Positions 1-10,412 of a stretch of 64,000 nt of DNA are shown in pieces. The position numbers and the translations under genes are program-made. Under the pieces are notes generated by a model. The model saw only the letters and a program-made list of their open reading frames with translations, was not told the origin of the DNA and did no database searches. This DNA is from Rugalucina vietnamica (taxonomy: Eukaryota > Mollusca > Bivalvia > Lucinida > Lucinidae), in the NCBI GenBank assembly GCA_964017185.1, contig OZ024869.1, forward strand, positions 72,728,008-72,792,007, written 5' to 3'. The first letter of the stretch is position 1. Every line of letters begins with the position of its first letter.

Positions 1-108
1 GGCTCATCCTGCAAACACACCAGAGTGTACAATGTACACCTCCCAAGAATAATCAGAAATTGATTGATGGGAGTAACAAGAAAACTAAAACAAAACAAAC
101 AGTTTACC
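1..108 (+). mobile_element. 3' part of a tRNA-derived SINE (cut by the window edge)
   Basis: The first ~108 bases match 58033-58130 almost base for base, including the GTGTACAATGTACAC palindrome and an A-rich CAAAACAAAAC tail. In the second copy this lies downstream of a tRNA-like B box, so this is the tail of the same SINE, whose head lies outside the window. Confidence 0.75.
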
Positions 109-293
109 TGTATCATTAATTAAAGACTGTTTTGTAGTGTGTGATGATGGTTTTTCACAGATATTTTACAACTGTTCAAATGTAGATGAAATATTTTCTT
201 GGTTCAAGCATCTAGTTTGCTGCAAAATGTGCAGCAAAAAATTTTAAAATCGGTTGACAAATAAAAATGTTCTGGTCAAAATCTCATGGAAGG

Positions 294-522
294 GAGTGGG
301 GTGACGCAGTTGGTAGCACATCGGACTTTGGGCCGAGGGGTCCCTGGATGGATTCTCGTCTGCGGCGTCGTGAGCAAGTCACATTTCCACAGCTCAGTGT
401 ATATAGTGCACATATGTACTTAAATAGTTGCAATAAAAGCTCTACAGAGCTTATGTTGGTTGTTGAAATATGAACATGATGAAGCGACTTTAAATAATAA
501 AAATATTATTATTATTATTAAA
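294..522 (+). mobile_element. tRNA-derived SINE with ATT-repeat tail
   Basis: The head reads like a tRNA (A-box-like GACGCAGTTGGTAGCA, then a GGATTCTCG B-box-like stretch). An unrelated body follows and the copy ends in ATTATTATTATT. A pol III type head plus a simple repeat tail is the usual SINE layout. The family is not identified. Confidence 0.5.
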
Positions 523-1558
523 TATTTTCCCGCAAAAATTTTAAATTCTAACTACATGTATTTAATCATGATTGCTCAAAATTATTATAAATTGACACAA
601 ATGACATACCTGAGACAAAATCTTCTTGATCAGGCAAAACTTCTCAAAAATATGCATTTTCATGATCAGCATTACGGAAACTTCTCCATGATTACTTGGG
701 AATTTCTTTTAATTACATATTAAGTATCTATTTATGAACTTAATTATTAATTTGACAAATATTTACCTTGCCTATCATAAAATAATGGTTTATTATATTG
801 ATTTTTGTTAAAATTTTAGCATCTCTGACTTTTAAATTACATAATTATATCAATTATTTATTTTTTCTCTTGACCCCTTCAACCCTCAATTTTACGATAT
901 AAGTATAGGTTTGAAGGGGTTAAGTTCCACACAGAGATGTTTCCATGATAATAGATTATCTCCCTTGCCAATGCAAAATCCCTATGCAAAATTCATTTTT
1001 GGCCATAAAAAAAGATTTGTTCATGGATTTTCAAAATTTTTGCAGGTCCTTTTAGGACAAACTAAGATCAAGATTTTGACATGAAAATAATTTTTTTGTC
1101 GTCCCCAATACAAAAATTTTCTGCTAAAAACCATTATCAGAGGCAAGTTTTTAGACTTTAGAAAGGTGTTTTACCGTGGAGCAAATATATCGGGACAGGA
1201 AGCTGGAAAGGCTTCTGGCACAAAAATCTGGCCATTTTATTTGTAACGACAAAATCTCTCTGAAGCAGAGTTTTTAGCAATTTGTAACCATTCATACAAG
1301 TAATATGAATATCCTTTTCTGGATAACAGGTTAATTTGACAAGCCCTTGACACCTAAGTAGTCACAGGTCATTTTGACTTAAATTATTCCATAGTTCAGT
1401 GATTTTTCAAGGCCACAGGATGTATGAGTATGATGATTTAGGTTTTTAGTCCAAGGTGGCCATAGTGACTGATTGACAAAATCAGATGTAGTTGAGCCCA
1501 TTACCATGGGACAGCTGTTATTATCAATCATTCGGAAGTACATGTACCTTCAAAAACT
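523..1558. other. AT-rich sequence with no gene recognised
   Basis: No splice-bounded coding stretch is visible. The only structure noticed is an imperfect inverted repeat near 872-921 (CCCCTTCAA against TTGAAGGGG), possibly an old small element. Confidence 0.5.
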
Positions 1559-1672
1559 TTGCTATAAACATTTGTTTACTAAATGCCATTAAATCATACA
1601 TGCCTCACGGGGACCCAACTGTTAATCATGATTATTGATGCGACATGGAATGTAAATGCATGCTAATATGAA

Positions 1673-2827
1673 ATAAAATTAAAACTGAGATCCTTTAAGA
1701 GCAGTGAACACATTAATGAGAAAGGGAATGGGCCATACCGCGGTTTCGACTATTAAAGTCTCGTCAGTGACCCTTAAGATTTGGCAACATAGAGCCAAAG
1801 AGAATTACTATAATTTTTCAACTTTCAACAGGGTAGTCGATACAAAGACTAGTATTATCTAAATGGGACCAAATAAGTTAAATATTGGTTAGAAAATGAT
1901 TCTTAACCGATTATAAATTTCTGATTTCTCAGAATATCCTCGCTGATCTCAAAGGACCAAAAAGAAATATATAACCTGCACTATGGATGATGTACGGGGA
2001 GACTTTTTAGGGCCGCCACACGGCACAACACCAGCTGCAGTAATAGCAAATAAAATTAAAACTGAGATCCTTTAAGAGCAGTGAACACATTAATGAGAAA
2101 GGGAATGGGCCATACCGCGGTTTCGACTATTAAAGTCTCGTCAGTGACCCTTAAGATTTGGCAACATGGAGCCAAAGAGAATTACTATAATTTTTCAACT
2201 TTCAACAGGGTAGTTGATACAAAGACTAGTATTATCTAAATGGGACCAAATAAGTTAAATATTGGTTAGAAAATGATTCTTAACCGATTATAAATTTCTG
2301 ATTTCTCAGAATATCCTCGCTGATCTCAAAGGACCAAAAAGAAATATATAACCTGCACTATGGATGATGTACGGGGAGACTTTTTAGGGCCGCCACACGG
2401 CACAACACCAGCTGCAGTAATAGCAAATAAAATTAAAACTGAGATCCTTTAAGAGCAGTGAACACATTAATGAGAAAGGGAATGGGCCATACCGTGGTTT
2501 CGACTATTAAAGTCTCGTCAGTGACCCTTAAGATTTGGCAACATGGAGCCAAAGAGAATTACTATAATTTTTCAACTTTCAACAGGGTAGTCGATACAAA
2601 GACTAGTATTATCTAAATGGGACCAAATAAGTTAAATATTGGTTAGAAAATGATTCTTAACCGATTATAAATTTCTGATTTCTCAGAATATCCTCGCTGA
2701 TCTCAAAGGACCAAAAAGAAATATATAACCTGCACTATGGATGATGTACGGGGAGACTTTTTAGGGCCGCCACACGGCACAACACCAGCTGCAGTAATAG
2801 CAAATAAAATTAAAACTGAGATCCTTT
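1673..2827 (+). repeat. Tandem array, three 377-bp units plus a 24-bp cap
   Basis: The start word ATAAAATTAAAACTGAGATC occurs at 1673, 2050, 2427 and 2804, exactly 377 bp apart. The three units differ at only a few bases, such as CCGCGG/CCGTGG and ACATAG/ACATGG. The array begins and ends with the same 24-bp word. It sits where the opposite arm reads continuously, and TGAA occurs on both outer flanks, consistent with a 3-4 bp target duplication. No coding frame is seen. The mobile class is unknown. Confidence 0.85.
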
Positions 2828-3488
2828 GAAGTTTCGTATTCGTCGGCGATATTGTTACGAATGCGACATTCCACATCCTCTGCCCTTGAACAGTAAGTGT
2901 ATCACATGTTTTGCTCTCGGGGGGAAAATAAAGCCGAGTTTACAAAATTGGCGTTCACTATGATCTGCAAAATTCTTCTATGATCCCACTTGAAGTCAAT
3001 TGGAACACTTACAGCACTTGTGTTTTTCAGCTAATGGTTTTACTGTTTATAAAGTTGACCTGTAGATACAATTTTGCCAAGGAAACTCATTACATTCTTA
3101 AATTCCTTTTGTTTTTCTTTGTGTTGGTCGTAAACTAAAAAGTATAACACAGTCATGTGGGTGTCTTTATTGAAGTACAGTACAGTCCAGGGGAATTTTC
3201 ACCAGCCCGGCCACCCCCGCGGAGAGGGAGCTGCAAGAAAAAGGATTAAAATTTTAATATCCACCGCGGAAACGCCCTAGTTGGCGGGATTGTGGAGTTT
3301 CCGAGGCGGGGTAAAGAAGTAGAAATTTTCATGATTGTCCGCGCTTACCTGTATTTTTTGTCTCTAACTTTCCACCGCGGACCCGCGGTGGAATGATGAT
3401 GAATAAGGAAAGTGGGCGGGGCTTGTTTCCAATTTATCGTAATGCATACTTGTACTTAGACCCGAGTTTAAATCTAATTCGATTATTA

Positions 3489-4280
3489 TTTTTAGCTCGC
3501 CTGCACGAAGTGCATAGAGCTATTGTTGTCACCCCGGTCGTCCGCGTTTACATGTACGTCCGCGTCCGCGTCACACTTTCGGTTAAAGTTTTTTATAAGT
3601 CTATATCTCTTGACCATGTCGATGGATCAAGTTGATACTTTGCATGTTGGTAGATATTGGTCTGAAGTTTTACGCATTACCATCATGACCCACCCTGGGT
3701 GACCTTGAGGTCAAGGTCATAGACTTAGAAATTTTGTGTTTAAGTTTTTGGTTAAAGTTTTTGTAAGTCTATATCTCTTGACCATGTTGATGGATCTAGT
3801 TGATACTTTGCATGTTGGTAGATATTGGTCTGAAGTTTTACGCAGTACCATCATGACCCACCCTGGGTGACCTTGAGGTCAAGGTCACGGACTTGGAAAT
3901 TTTGTGTTAAAGTTTTGGTTAATGTTTCTATAAGCCTATATCTCTTGAACATGTTGATGGATAAAGTTGATACTTTCCATGTTGATAGATATTGGTCTCA
4001 GGTTTTATGCTGTACCATCACAACTCACCTGGATGACCTTGAGGTCAAGGTCACGGACTTGGAAATTTTGTGTTAAAGTTTTGGTTAATGTTTTTATATG
4101 TCTATATCTCTTGAACATGTAGATAGATCAAGTTGATACTTTTCATTTTGGTAGATATTGGTCTGAAGATCATGACCCACCTGAGTGACCTTGAAGTCAA
4201 GGTCATGGGTCATAGATTTTAACAGATTTAGTAGCAAAGCACAAGTCAGGCGAGCTACGCTGTCCTGCGACAGCTCTTAT
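3489..4280 (+). mobile_element. Hairpin-ended modular element, class B (AGCTCGCC)
   Basis: It opens with TTTTTAGCTCGCC and a short hairpin (AGCTC...GAGCT), followed by a CGTCCGCGTCCGCGTC tract. Four tandem modules of about 153-168 bp follow, each with a form of TGACCTTGAGGTCAAGGTCA (about 3700, 3868, 4033, 4186). It closes with CAGGCGAGCTACGCTGTCCT. This is the layout of the class A copies with a different end sequence. Confidence 0.65.
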
Positions 4281-4433
4281 TGTTTCATGTATCTTAATTA
4301 AAAATACATGTTTTACGATCATAAAATGTAAATGCATTTCTGTCACGAAAATCCCAGATTCTGCATGGTTGTAGAATCACTTCAGTGAAAGAGTATAAGA
4401 TATGGTATGACGCACACACACCTAAAGGCAAAC

Positions 4434-4452
4434 AGAGAGAGAGAGAGAGAGA
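4434..4452 (+). repeat. (GA)n microsatellite
   Basis: A run of GA dinucleotides inside the TA-flanked element. Confidence 0.9.
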
Positions 4453-4930
4453 TTGCATTATCTAGAATTCAGCTCTCTTTTTTTGTCATTTATTCTAAGT
4501 CCTCTATTTTTGATAGACAAAAGAAGTTTCGGCAAATTGTAATTGGGCGGTAGGTCCTTTACTCTACTGATTGGCTTGTATAATGTTTCACCCTTAGGAG
4601 CAATTAAAATTTATAATGAAGCCGGTCCATCTGCTGTGCAATATTTTCTTTTTACCTTTGATCACAAACGTGAAATTACTATTGTTGGTTTTGTCTCATT
4701 CACAGAGAAAATATGTATATAAGCTGTTCAAATTTAGTTTTAAGTAATTCATTCTGTTCAACTGTGAGTTTGTGCCGTATGTCAATTCGTTTGAAAGGAT
4801 AAAATTTTATTGTGTTTAAATCTTATGTTGTGTTGTAACGGTATTTCATTCCATTGGATTTCTTATTTATCAGTGATTTTGTGAAAGTGCATTTTAGTTA
4901 GTGATTTTGTGATTGTCAAAAAGTGAAAAA

Positions 4931-5038
4931 ATGTCTAAAAGACAACAAACAAGACTTTCGTCCCATTTTCTTGTGCGTTACCATGAAGACGGAAAACTTC
5001 AAGTGCGCTCCCGTGGTTTCTTCCTGGATTCAGATGAA
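4931..5038 (+). CDS. Possible first coding exon, unknown product
   Basis: An ATG opens 36 codons that run straight into a near-consensus splice donor (GAA|GTAAGT). The peptide is basic and polar, with no signal peptide and no motif I recognise. It lies inside the TA-flanked transposon, so it could be a captured exon or a remnant of the element's own gene. It ends in phase 0, whereas torsin exon 2 needs a preceding exon ending with one extra base, so it is not the missing torsin first exon. No partner exon was found. Confidence 0.3.
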
Positions 5039-5719
5039 GTAAGTCATTAACATTGTTCTTATGTTTTTTACATCATGAAAACATGTCCGTGTAACTTACG
5101 TTATTCGCATATCCTGTCAACGGGATGAATTACATGCCAATTGTAATAAAGAGATTCACGCAAAATAATTACAAGATCATACACAAAAAAATCTTATTTT
5201 CATGTGACAATAATAGACACAAGGTTAACATAGGTAATTGCTTACCTGTCAATCATTATGACGTCATTACTTTTCATTGGAAATCCTCCGCAAACCCGCA
5301 GTGGAATTATACAGGTAACAGGAGGATTGTTGCGGATCCGCCGCAATCCGCGGCAGGATTAAAATATTACGCGGTGGGATTATAAGCGGACAGGTGAGCG
5401 GGATTGCGGGGGGCTTAGAGAAATCGTCCACGGGGGTGGGCGGGCTGGTGAAAATCCCCCTGGACTGTACTGTATGTATCCAAACGGCTTTGTAAATGCA
5501 CATTTATCTACTGAACGTGAAAAACAGTAAGATAAGCATCTGTTGTATGCATCGAAGACGTTGTTAAAATTTAATATGCGACAGAGAAATGCATCGTGGA
5601 AGAATGAGACCGATGATTCAGTAAAACAAAATAGCAAATGTTGCAATATGGAGACAGTGATGCATTTTCTTCAATAAATATTTTTAGATACATGTTAAAG
5701 GGGCCAACCATGGTTTTTA

Positions 5720-6432
5720 TTAGCTCACCTAAGCCGAAGGCTCACAAGGTGAGCTTATAGGATGGCCATAATCCGGCATCCGTCTGTCCGTTGTCCGTCC
5801 ATCCGTGTGTCTGTCCTCCGTCGTCCACAATTTCAAAGATCTTCTTCTCTGAAACGGCTTTGCCAATCAAGTTGAAATTTTATGTGGAGCCTCCTTGGGT
5901 AGTGGCATTGAAATATTGTTCGCAATATCTTGGTAACATGACCAAGATGGCCACCAGGCTCATATATGGTAAAAACCCTTTAAAAATCTTCTCCAGAACC
6001 GGTGGGCCGATTTCCACGAAACTTGGTATGTAGCATCGGGGACTTCAGCCCATCATAGTTTGATAAAATTATGACCCTTGGATGACCTTGACCTATTTTA
6101 CGGCAATGCCAATTTTGGAAACATAGGCTTTTACATGGGAAAAAGTGAAAACTATGGATTTTTTGAAAACTATTGGAGCCTGAGGCCTGAAAAGTGGTAG
6201 ATGCAAACAACTAATGGAGTAGATGAAGGTATATGATTAATTAAGGTTCAAGGTCATCTCTTGTCATCCATACACACTTTTCAAAGATCTTCTTCTCTGA
6301 AACTGCTTGGCCAATCAAAGTGAAATTTTATGTGGAGCATCCGTGGGTAGGGGAGAAGAAAGTTTGATCGCGAAATCCAGGTCACATGACCAAGATGGCC
6401 ACCACGCCCATATATGCAGGCTGTCAACCAAT
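5720..6432 (+). mobile_element. Class A hairpin-ended element, 3'-truncated
   Basis: It opens with TTAGCTCACC, the AAGGCTCAC loop and AGGTGAGCTTATAG, then a GTCCGTCCATCCGTGTG tract. The family module text follows: CAAGATGGCCACC, a TGACCTTGACC stretch, CAAAGATCTTCTTCTC. It stops at a CCTATATT-rich tract just before a second element start. Confidence 0.75.
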
Positions 6433-6537
6433 TCCTATATTCCTATTAAACTCCTATATTTTAGGTCCAAATCCTATATTTTTAAGCACCTCCTATATTC
6501 CTATAATTCTCCTATATTTTGAAAATATTTCCTATAT
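6433..6537 (+). repeat. CCTATATT-rich low-complexity tract
   Basis: CCTATATT and close variants recur about eight times between two class A elements. It joins the truncated end of one to the start of the next. Confidence 0.75.
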
Positions 6538-8183
6538 TTTTAGCTCACCTGAGCCAAGGCTCACCAGGTGAGCTTATAGGACGGCCACGTTCTGGGTCCG
6601 TACGTCTTCGTCCACAATTTCAAAGATCTTCTCTGTCTTCTCTGAAACCGCTTGGCCGATCAAGTTGAAATTTTATGTTGAGCCTCCTTGGATAGTGGCA
6701 TTTATATTTTGTTCGCGATATCTTGGTCACATGACCAAGATGGCAGCCACACCCATATAGGGTATAAACCTCTCAAAAATCTTCTTCTCCAGAATCGACA
6801 GACCGATTTTCAGGAAACTTGGTATGTAGCATTTGGGACTCAAGCCCATCATAGTTTGATCAAATGATGACCCTAGGATGACCTTGACCTATTTTACGGC
6901 AATGTCAATTTTGGAAACATAGGCTTTTACATGGGAAAAAGTGAAAACTATGGATTTTTTGAAAACTATTGCAGCCTGAGACCTGAAAATGGGTAGATGC
7001 AAACAACTAATGGAGTAGATGAAGTTACGTGATTAACTTAGGTCAAGGTCATCTCTTGACCTTGGCCAGTCTGTTGTCCATACACACTATTCAAAGATCT
7101 TCTTCTCTGAACTGCTTGGCCAATCAAAGTGAAATTTTATGCGGAGCATCGATGGGTAGGGGAGACGAAAGTTTGATCGCGAAATCCAGGTCACATGACC
7201 AAGATGGCCGCCACGCCCATATATGGTAAAAACCACTAAAAAATCTTCTTCTCTAGAACCAGCAGACCGATTTTCATGAAACTTGGTATATAGCATTTGG
7301 GACTCCAGCCCATCATAGTTTGATCAAATAATGACCTTAGGATGACCTTGACCTATTCTACGGCAATGTCAATTTTGGAAACAATGGCTTTTACATGGGA
7401 AAAAGTGAAAACTATGTATTTTTTTGAAAATTGCTGCAGCCTGAGACCTGAAAAGTGGTAGATGCAAACAACTAATGGAGTAGATGAAGGTATGTTATTA
7501 ATTTAAGTCAAGGTCATCTCTTGACCTTGGCCAGTCTGTCGTCCATACACACTTTTCAAAGATCTTCTCTGAAACTGCTTGGCCAATCAAAGTGAAATTT
7601 TATGTAGAGCGTCCATGGGTAGGGGGAACGAAAGTTTGATCGCGAAATCCAGGTCACATGACCAAGATGGCCGCCATGTCCAAATATGGTAAAAACCACT
7701 CAAAAATCTTCTTCTCCAGAACCTGCCGGCCGATTTTCACGAAGCTTGGTATGTAGCATTTGGGACTCCAGCCCATCATAGTTTGATCAAATGATGACCC
7801 TAGGATGACTTTGACCTATTTTACGGCAATTTCAATTTTGGAAACATAGGCTTTTACATGGAAAAAGGCGAAAACAATGGGTATTTTGGAATCTGTTGCA
7901 GCCAACTAATGGAGTCAGTGAAGGTACGTTATTATTTAAGGCCAAGGTCATTTCTTGACCTTGACCCAAGGTCATTTAAATATCAAAATTAAAATTAAGG
8001 TTTTCCTAGAAATCACTGGGTTTGGAAACTATTGCAGCCTGAGACCTGAAACTTGGCAAATGCAGACAACTTATGAAGTCAATAAAGGTGTGTTAGTATT
8101 CAAGGTCAAGGTCATTTCATGATGACTTAATACTCCAAGATCAGGCTTCAGGTGAGGGTTCTCAGGACCAATGGTCCTCTGGT
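6538..8183 (+). mobile_element. Class A hairpin-ended modular element, complete
   Basis: Start: TTTTTAGCTCACCTGAGCC with its inverted partner AGGTGAGCTTATAG. Body: tandem ~450-bp modules carrying CACATGACCAAGATGGC, the text for 'cccatatatgg', GATGACCTTGACC and AAGGTCATCTCTTGACC. End: AGGACCAATGGTCCT, itself a hairpin, with CTGGT at the border. No protein is encoded, so it is non-autonomous. Confidence 0.8.
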
Positions 8184-8724
8184 ACTGTATTATTACTTGC
8201 AGAGGCTGGAGAAAGTTGTTTGAGCCCAAGGCAGAGGTCTAATGTTAATGCAATGAAATAACCATAGTTGATCGCTGTTCTTGTATAACACACCATTCCA
8301 ATGGAATACTGCCTCGCAACCGCACCTAAAATCCGCATAAACCCCTTTTATTCTGTTGTCCCACCCCCTGCTTATCAGAAATGCATTGGGCCACCCATAT
8401 TCAATGATCAAAAATCATTTGGTTTAGCCTTAGATTCATTTAATGTAAGGAAACATATAAGCTCTGTCACTGATATGTCCGAAAATGATTTGCTGTTTCG
8501 AGGCAAGAATAAATCAGTTGTGTCACTCGAATGTTGACAAAGCTGAATCAGAAACCCCACTCTTTGACCTCATTCAAAATAAAAGTGGTATATATAGTTG
8601 AAGCTCGCTCAACAAAGTGCATGTAGTCCAAGGAAAAAACACCTTGCAATATTTCGCTTGATAAAGGCACTCGTTATGCTTCTGCATGTACGTAAATAAC
8701 TTTTGAAAGAGCACAACAAAAATG
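8184..8724. other. No gene recognised
   Basis: Unique-looking sequence. A 78-codon open frame at 8301-8537 has no splice context and no motif, and is not supported. Confidence 0.5.
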
Positions 8725-9300
8725 CTAATTCTTCCATGACTCATAATAGAAGTATGTACCTTTGTCTTTGATGCATACAACAGATGCTTATCTTACTGTT
8801 TTTCATGCTCAGTAAATAAATGTGCAGTTACAAAGCCGTTTGGATACAAATTTCAATAAAGTCACCCACAGGACCGTGTTGTACTTCTTAGTTTATGACC
8901 AAGACAAAGAAAAACAAAAGGACTTTCTTTAAGAGTAAAGAGTTTCCATGGCAAAATTGTATCTACATGTCACTATCATAAACCATTAGCTGAAAAATAC
9001 ATGTGCCGTAAGTATTCCAATTGACTTCATTTTCTTTTTAGTGGGATCATAGAAGAATTTTGAAGATCATAGTGGACGCCGATTTTGCAAACTCGGCTTT
9101 GTTTATTTTCCCAAGAGCAAAACATGTGCTACTTACGTTCCAAGGGCAGAGGATGTGGAATGTCGCATTCTTAACAATCTCGCCAACACATACGAAACTT
9201 CATATTAGCATGCATTAACATTCCACATCGCATCAATAATCACGATTAACAGTTGGGTCCCCGTGTGCCTGACATACTTTTAGTGGCAAACATTATAGCC
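8725..9300 (-). repeat. Right arm of the inverted duplication (uninterrupted)
   Basis: The reverse complement of the left-arm pieces at 1559-5605. It preserves the sequence as it stood without either left-arm insertion, giving empty sites near 9200 for the 377-bp array and near 8860 for the TA-flanked element. Confidence 0.8.
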
Positions 9301-9314
9301 CCAGATGTGAAGCT

Positions 9315-9500
9315 ACAGAATACTGTGTTCCATCTGGGAATGTTGTGTCTGCTTAGAAGAATTTTGTTGAAATATGGAATTAAAATTCAATATCATGCCT
9401 GATCCCCAAGAAATGACAGTGGACTTACCCAAATGATAATGATGGGCAAGTCCATTTGTCATAAATGGGTTAAAATTAGATGAAGGAGACAATACATGTA
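9315..9500 (+). repeat. Old dispersed repeat, related to 35430-35575
   Basis: Shares CCATCTGG...TCTGCTTAGA, AATGAYAGTGGAYTTACYCAAATG and a ...CATTTGTCA-like string with the segment at 35430-35575 and, in part, 35962-36050. Divergence is high, so it is old. Confidence 0.55.
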
Positions 9501-10149
9501 TGTTCATTTGATTGTAAATATGTTAAACACATATCCCCAATATTGCTCAGAGTTTTGAAACATGATTGGGAAAGTACAATGTAGATAAGTTAAAAAAAAC
9601 AAAAAAAAACAAAAAAAAAACAATGGTGGGCATCTTCAAATGTGAAAAATTAGCCATCTATTAGTTGTTTTAGTTTGCTTATTTATCTGAAGAGTTCATA
9701 ACAATTTGATCAAGTGGAAGATATGTAACCCAGTAGCTCTTTTTAAAACTATAGTTGGGGTCCAAGAAAATTTCTGTTTTTACTATCCAATCCTTGTTAG
9801 ACCTTAAAAAATAATATGTGTGTTTCTGATACATGAAATTTTGAAAAAGGGTCAGTGAACTTGGAGGAGATAGGACAGCAATACCATGGAAACCCCCTTA
9901 AACGGCCTAAAAAGATTGGGTTGTGGGTAAAAAATTACACACAGTCAGGTTACCGGAATCAAACAGCTTTTTGGGGGGTCGTATAATGACTAGCGTGAGT
10001 CATATAGATATATATAACAAAATTAGGCTGTAATGGCTGGCCCAGGAATGGTCCATGTCCTAACTCCTTTTGCTGTAAAGCACTATGGTTGTAAAGAGGT
10101 TGAGTTGTACATGTATTTATCAATTCTTTTAAAACAATTTTATTTTCAG
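9501..10149. other. Torsin upstream intron, nothing else recognised
   Basis: Contains an A-rich run at 9591-9621. The first torsin exon (signal peptide) should lie upstream of 10150, but no candidate with the required phase and hydrophobic peptide was seen. Confidence 0.4.
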
Positions 10150-10412
10150 CCCTTCACCTAGAGTTGAACAAAAGAATATACGGACAACATCTAGTAATTG
10201 AACCACTTATCAAGCACTTGAAAGCCCATGCCAAGGCCAATCCTAGCAAGGCACTTGCCCTGTCATTCCACGGCTGGACTGGCACAGGGAAGAACTATGT
10301 CAGTGCCATTGTAGCTAAACACATGTACAGAAATGGCATGAAGAGTAAATATGTTCATCTGATCTCAGCAACAAAAGAGTTTCCACATGATGAGATGGTG
10401 CCTTTGTATAAG
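10150..10412 (+). CDS. Torsin exon 2 (Walker A)
   Basis: Acceptor TATTTTCAG|CC and donor AAG|GTAAAG. It enters with two bases of a split codon and leaves in phase 0 after ...LYK. It encodes YGQHL, then SFHGWTGTGKNYVS, the P-loop with the torsin-type GKN ending, then HLISATKEFPH. The missing upstream exon must end with one base of a codon. Confidence 0.93.

Larger units (their letters stand above)
3178..5472. mobile_element. TA-flanked TIR transposon, non-autonomous (2.3 kb)
   Basis: The ends are inverted repeats of about 45 bp beginning CAGTACAGTCCAGGGG, flanked on both sides by TA (3176-3177 and 5473-5474). TA duplication and CAGT ends suit the Tc1/mariner superfamily, but no transposase is present. 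Both ends carry many CCGCGG/GCGGGATT-like motifs. The opposite arm of the inverted duplication gives the unoccupied site. It contains a nested hairpin-type element (3489-4280) and an exon-like segment (4931-5038). Confidence 0.75.
1559..5605 (+). repeat. Left arm of an inverted duplication (interrupted)
   Basis: The pieces 1559-1672, 2828-3177 and 5473-5605 read in order as the reverse complement of 8725-9300, with moderate divergence. The right arm is uninterrupted. The left arm carries two extra blocks, the 377-bp array and the 2.3 kb TIR element, so both inserted after the arms were copied. Shared landmarks include CGGGGACCCAACTGTTAATC and GTATCCAAACGGCTTTGTAA. Confidence 0.8.

Noticed and set aside
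4931..5038. Candidate first exon of the torsin gene
   Set aside because: It ends in phase 0 while torsin exon 2 needs one base carried over, and it has no hydrophobic signal peptide. It also lies inside a transposon.
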